DNA of 7,466 nt from Gammaproteobacteria bacterium. Lineage in GTDB: Bacteria; Pseudomonadota; Gammaproteobacteria; Pseudomonadales; Azotimanducaceae. The stretch is from positions 1 to 7,466 of the forward strand of contig JABIVN010000196.1 of assembly GCA_018667205.1 (NCBI GenBank), given 5' to 3'. Below are positions 6,287 through 7,466 of the stretch, piece by piece. The translations under genes were made by a program, and so were the position numbers. Below the pieces are notes generated by a model that was not told where the DNA came from, did no database searches, and worked only from the letters and a program-made list of their open reading frames with translations. Numbering within the stretch: the stretch's first letter is position 1; each line of letters starts with the position of its first letter.

Positions 6287-7218
6287 CCCTTTACGGTGGG
6301 TATTACCTCATCCAGGTAAGCGCTCAGCGCATCTTCATTCCAGGGTGCGCGCAGCGCAATGTTGATCATGTCTGCGCCGGCTTTCTTGTAAGCATTAATG
6401 CGGTCAACCGCTTCAGTGGGCGTACATAAAAGTGCGCCGCCCTCAACGCGCCTGGCGGCTGGACCCCAGTCCGTGGCCAGTTTCTCTCGTTCTGCGTCTA
6501 CTTCTGCTTGTGAGGTACCAAGGTGGAACATCAGGTTGATTGAGCGCTGAAGCGTTGTGGGGTCACGGTCTAGTTTGTCACACCACGTATCAAGGACGCT
6601 GGAAAGCCGGGTAAAGTTTTCGACGGAGGTATACGCAGCGTTCCAGCCATCTGCATGCTTTGCCACCAGCTTTAGTGTTTTCTTTTCCCCGAGCCCGCCC
6701 AGCCATATGGGCAGTCGGTCTTGAATGGGCAATGGGAGGCACGAAGCATTGTCGACGCTAAAGTGTTTGCCCTTGAAGGAGGTCCGTTCCTGAGTGAGTA
6801 GCCCGCGAATAATTGTTGTCGCTTCGTCCAGCATATCCAGTCGGGTGCCGACGCCGGGAAAGTCATAGCCATAAGCTGTTGCTTCCTGTTCGTGCCAGCC
6901 AGCGCCCAAGCCCAATTCGAATCTTCCGCCCGAGATATGATCCAGTGTCGCTGCAGCTTTAGCGATGCTGGCGGGGTTGCGATAGCCAACGTAAAAAACC
7001 AGGCACCCAAGGCGAGCATTTTTGGTTTCAGCGGCAAGGGCACCCAGGGTTGTCATTGCTTCGAAGTGATCAATCGTGCCGCCGGCGGGTGGGGCTTCAT
7101 AAAAGTGATCCCAGGCGGAAATCCAATCGACTTTTTCGTCGAGCTTTCGCCAGAGCGCCCGCAGAGTATTCATCGACATGTTTTGTTGGCCGACATGCAC
7201 GCCCAGTTTCAAGGACAT
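6283..7218 (-). CDS. LLM class flavin- or F420-dependent oxidoreductase (luciferase-like)
   Basis: Luciferase-like TIM-barrel oxidoreductase, 311 residues, a normal length for the group. Seen: SAWDHFYEAPPAGG (34-47), TTLGALAAETKNARLGCLV (56-74), YRNPASIAKAAATLDHISGG (79-98), RFELGLGAGWHEQEATAYG (99-117), then LPIWLGGLGEKKTLKLVAKH (169-188) and ADGWN. These resemble the proteins usually annotated as F420-dependent oxidoreductases (Rv1855c-like). Many proteobacteria lack F420, so FMN is an equally fair cofactor guess; the substrate is unknown. The ATG at 7218-7216 is preceded by AGGAG at 8 nt. The gene faces the NADP+ reductase with overlapping stops and is divergent from a MATE transporter gene; a functional link to either is only suggested by position. 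Confidence 0.9.
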   Translation of the reverse strand: MSLKLGVHVGQQNMSMNTLRALWRKLDEKVDWISAWDHFYEAPPAGGTIDHFEAMTTLGALAAETKNARLGCLVFYVGYRNPASIAKAAATLDHISGGRFELGLGAGWHEQEATAYGYDFPGVGTRLDMLDEATTIIRGLLTQERTSFKGKHFSVDNASCLPLPIQDRLPIWLGGLGEKKTLKLVAKHADGWNAAYTSVENFTRLSSVLDTWCDKLDRDPTTLQRSINLMFHLGTSQAEVDAEREKLATDWGPAARRVEGGALLCTPTEAVDRINAYKKAGADMINIALRAPWNEDALSAYLDEVIPTVKG

Positions 7219-7226
7219 CTTTAGAA

Positions 7227-7231
7227 CTCCT
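7227..7231 (-). promoter_or_regulatory. Shine-Dalgarno of the LLM oxidoreductase gene
   Basis: On the minus strand AGGAG (7231-7227) sits 8 nt before the ATG at 7218, which fixes the start codon. Confidence 0.8.
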
Positions 7232-7232
7232 G

Positions 7233-7245
7233 GTTAGTGGCTAAC
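7233..7245. repeat. Small perfect inverted repeat near the LLM gene transcription start
   Basis: GTTAG-TGG-CTAAC is a perfect 5-3-5 inverted repeat. It lies just downstream of the candidate -10 of the LLM gene and just upstream of its Shine-Dalgarno, where a repressor operator would be effective. At 5 bp per arm it could be chance. Confidence 0.35.
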
Positions 7246-7246
7246 A

Positions 7247-7274
7247 ATGATAGCAACAGTTGATCTGATGGTAA
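7247..7274 (-). promoter_or_regulatory. Candidate sigma70-type promoter of the LLM oxidoreductase gene
   Basis: On the minus strand TTACCA (-35-like, 7274-7269; 4 of 6) and TATCAT (-10-like, 7252-7247; 5 of 6) are 16 nt apart. The start would fall near 7240, giving a leader of about 20 nt before the ATG at 7218. The whole divergent region is only 107 bp, so promoters for both this gene and the MATE gene must be packed here. A weaker plus-strand candidate is TTGATC (7260-7265) with TTTATT (7284-7289). Confidence 0.4.
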
Positions 7275-7325
7275 CACCGATGATTTATTGCTTGGCAATG
7301 GCTAAAGGGTTGCGGAAGATTAGGT

Positions 7326-7466
7326 GTGGCTATTCTTGACCTGACCAAAGGGGCCGTAGGCGCCCAACTGACTCGGATGACGATCCCGTATTTTCTGGGG
7401 ATATCGTCCATGATCCTTGCTTCAATGATCGAGACGATCTATATCGGGATTCTTGGTGCAAAGGAG
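7326..7466 (+). CDS. MATE family efflux transporter (partial, N-terminal 47 residues)
   Basis: Multidrug and toxic compound extrusion family, inner-membrane antiporters driven by Na+ or H+. The frame opens at a GTG (7326-7328) and runs off the right edge after 47 codons. It reads VAILDLTKGAVGAQLTRMTI, then PYFLGISSMILASMIETIYI and GILGAKE. The LDLTKG-x2-x-QL-x-R-x3-P-x3-G start and the ETIYIGILG pattern at the end of the first membrane helix (usually D-x-Y/F-hydrophobic-G-x-LG) are typical of MATE N-termini. GTG is the only standard start between the upstream in-frame TGA (7281-7283) and this homology; GGAAG at 7314-7318 is a plausible Shine-Dalgarno, 7 nt before it. Subfamily and substrate cannot be judged from this fragment. 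Confidence 0.82.
   Translation, partial: MAILDLTKGAVGAQLTRMTIPYFLGISSMILASMIETIYIGILGAKE

Overview
The window looks like chromosomal DNA of a gammaproteobacterium with moderate G+C, possibly a marine or environmental lineage. The main clue is the minus-strand order asmA, mutY, yggX, an arrangement known from several gammaproteobacteria. The accessory genes (an adrenodoxin-reductase-type flavoprotein, a luciferase-like oxidoreductase and a MATE transporter) fit an environmental organism but do not fix the genus.

Left half, all minus strand (1-3795). In transcription order there is a broken cyclic-nucleotide-binding-domain gene (3795-3370, in-frame TGA at codon 11), then an AsmA-family envelope protein (3365-1290), the adenine glycosylase MutY (1293-247) and the Fe(2+)-trafficking protein YggX (177 to beyond the left edge). 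asmA and mutY overlap in a GTGA, so translational coupling is likely. A possible promoter for this unit lies at 3864-3835, with a perfect inverted repeat filling its spacer. MutY and YggX both limit the consequences of oxidative damage: MutY removes A mispaired with 8-oxoG, and YggX protects iron-sulfur clusters and handles iron. MutY itself carries a 4Fe-4S cluster.

Middle (3796-4891). About 1.1 kb contains no intact gene. It is not random sequence: the minus strand holds the remains of a probable secreted-protein gene (about 4503-3989), damaged by an in-frame TAG and a 35-bp tandem duplication, with a terminator-like hairpin right after its stop codon. The rest (4504-4891) is the leader of the next gene, where I see only a weak hairpin and a repeated decamer.

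Right half (4892-7466). A plus-strand ferredoxin/adrenodoxin-type NADP+ reductase (4892-6286) converges on a minus-strand luciferase-like (LLM class) oxidoreductase (7218-6283), and the two stop codons overlap within one CTAG. A 107-bp divergent intergenic region then leads to the N-terminus of a MATE efflux transporter (7326 to beyond the right edge). It holds a fair promoter and a small inverted repeat for the LLM gene.

I found no new defence or mobile system. The unusual content is the gene decay between asmA and the reductase, plus some tight gene-junction geometry.
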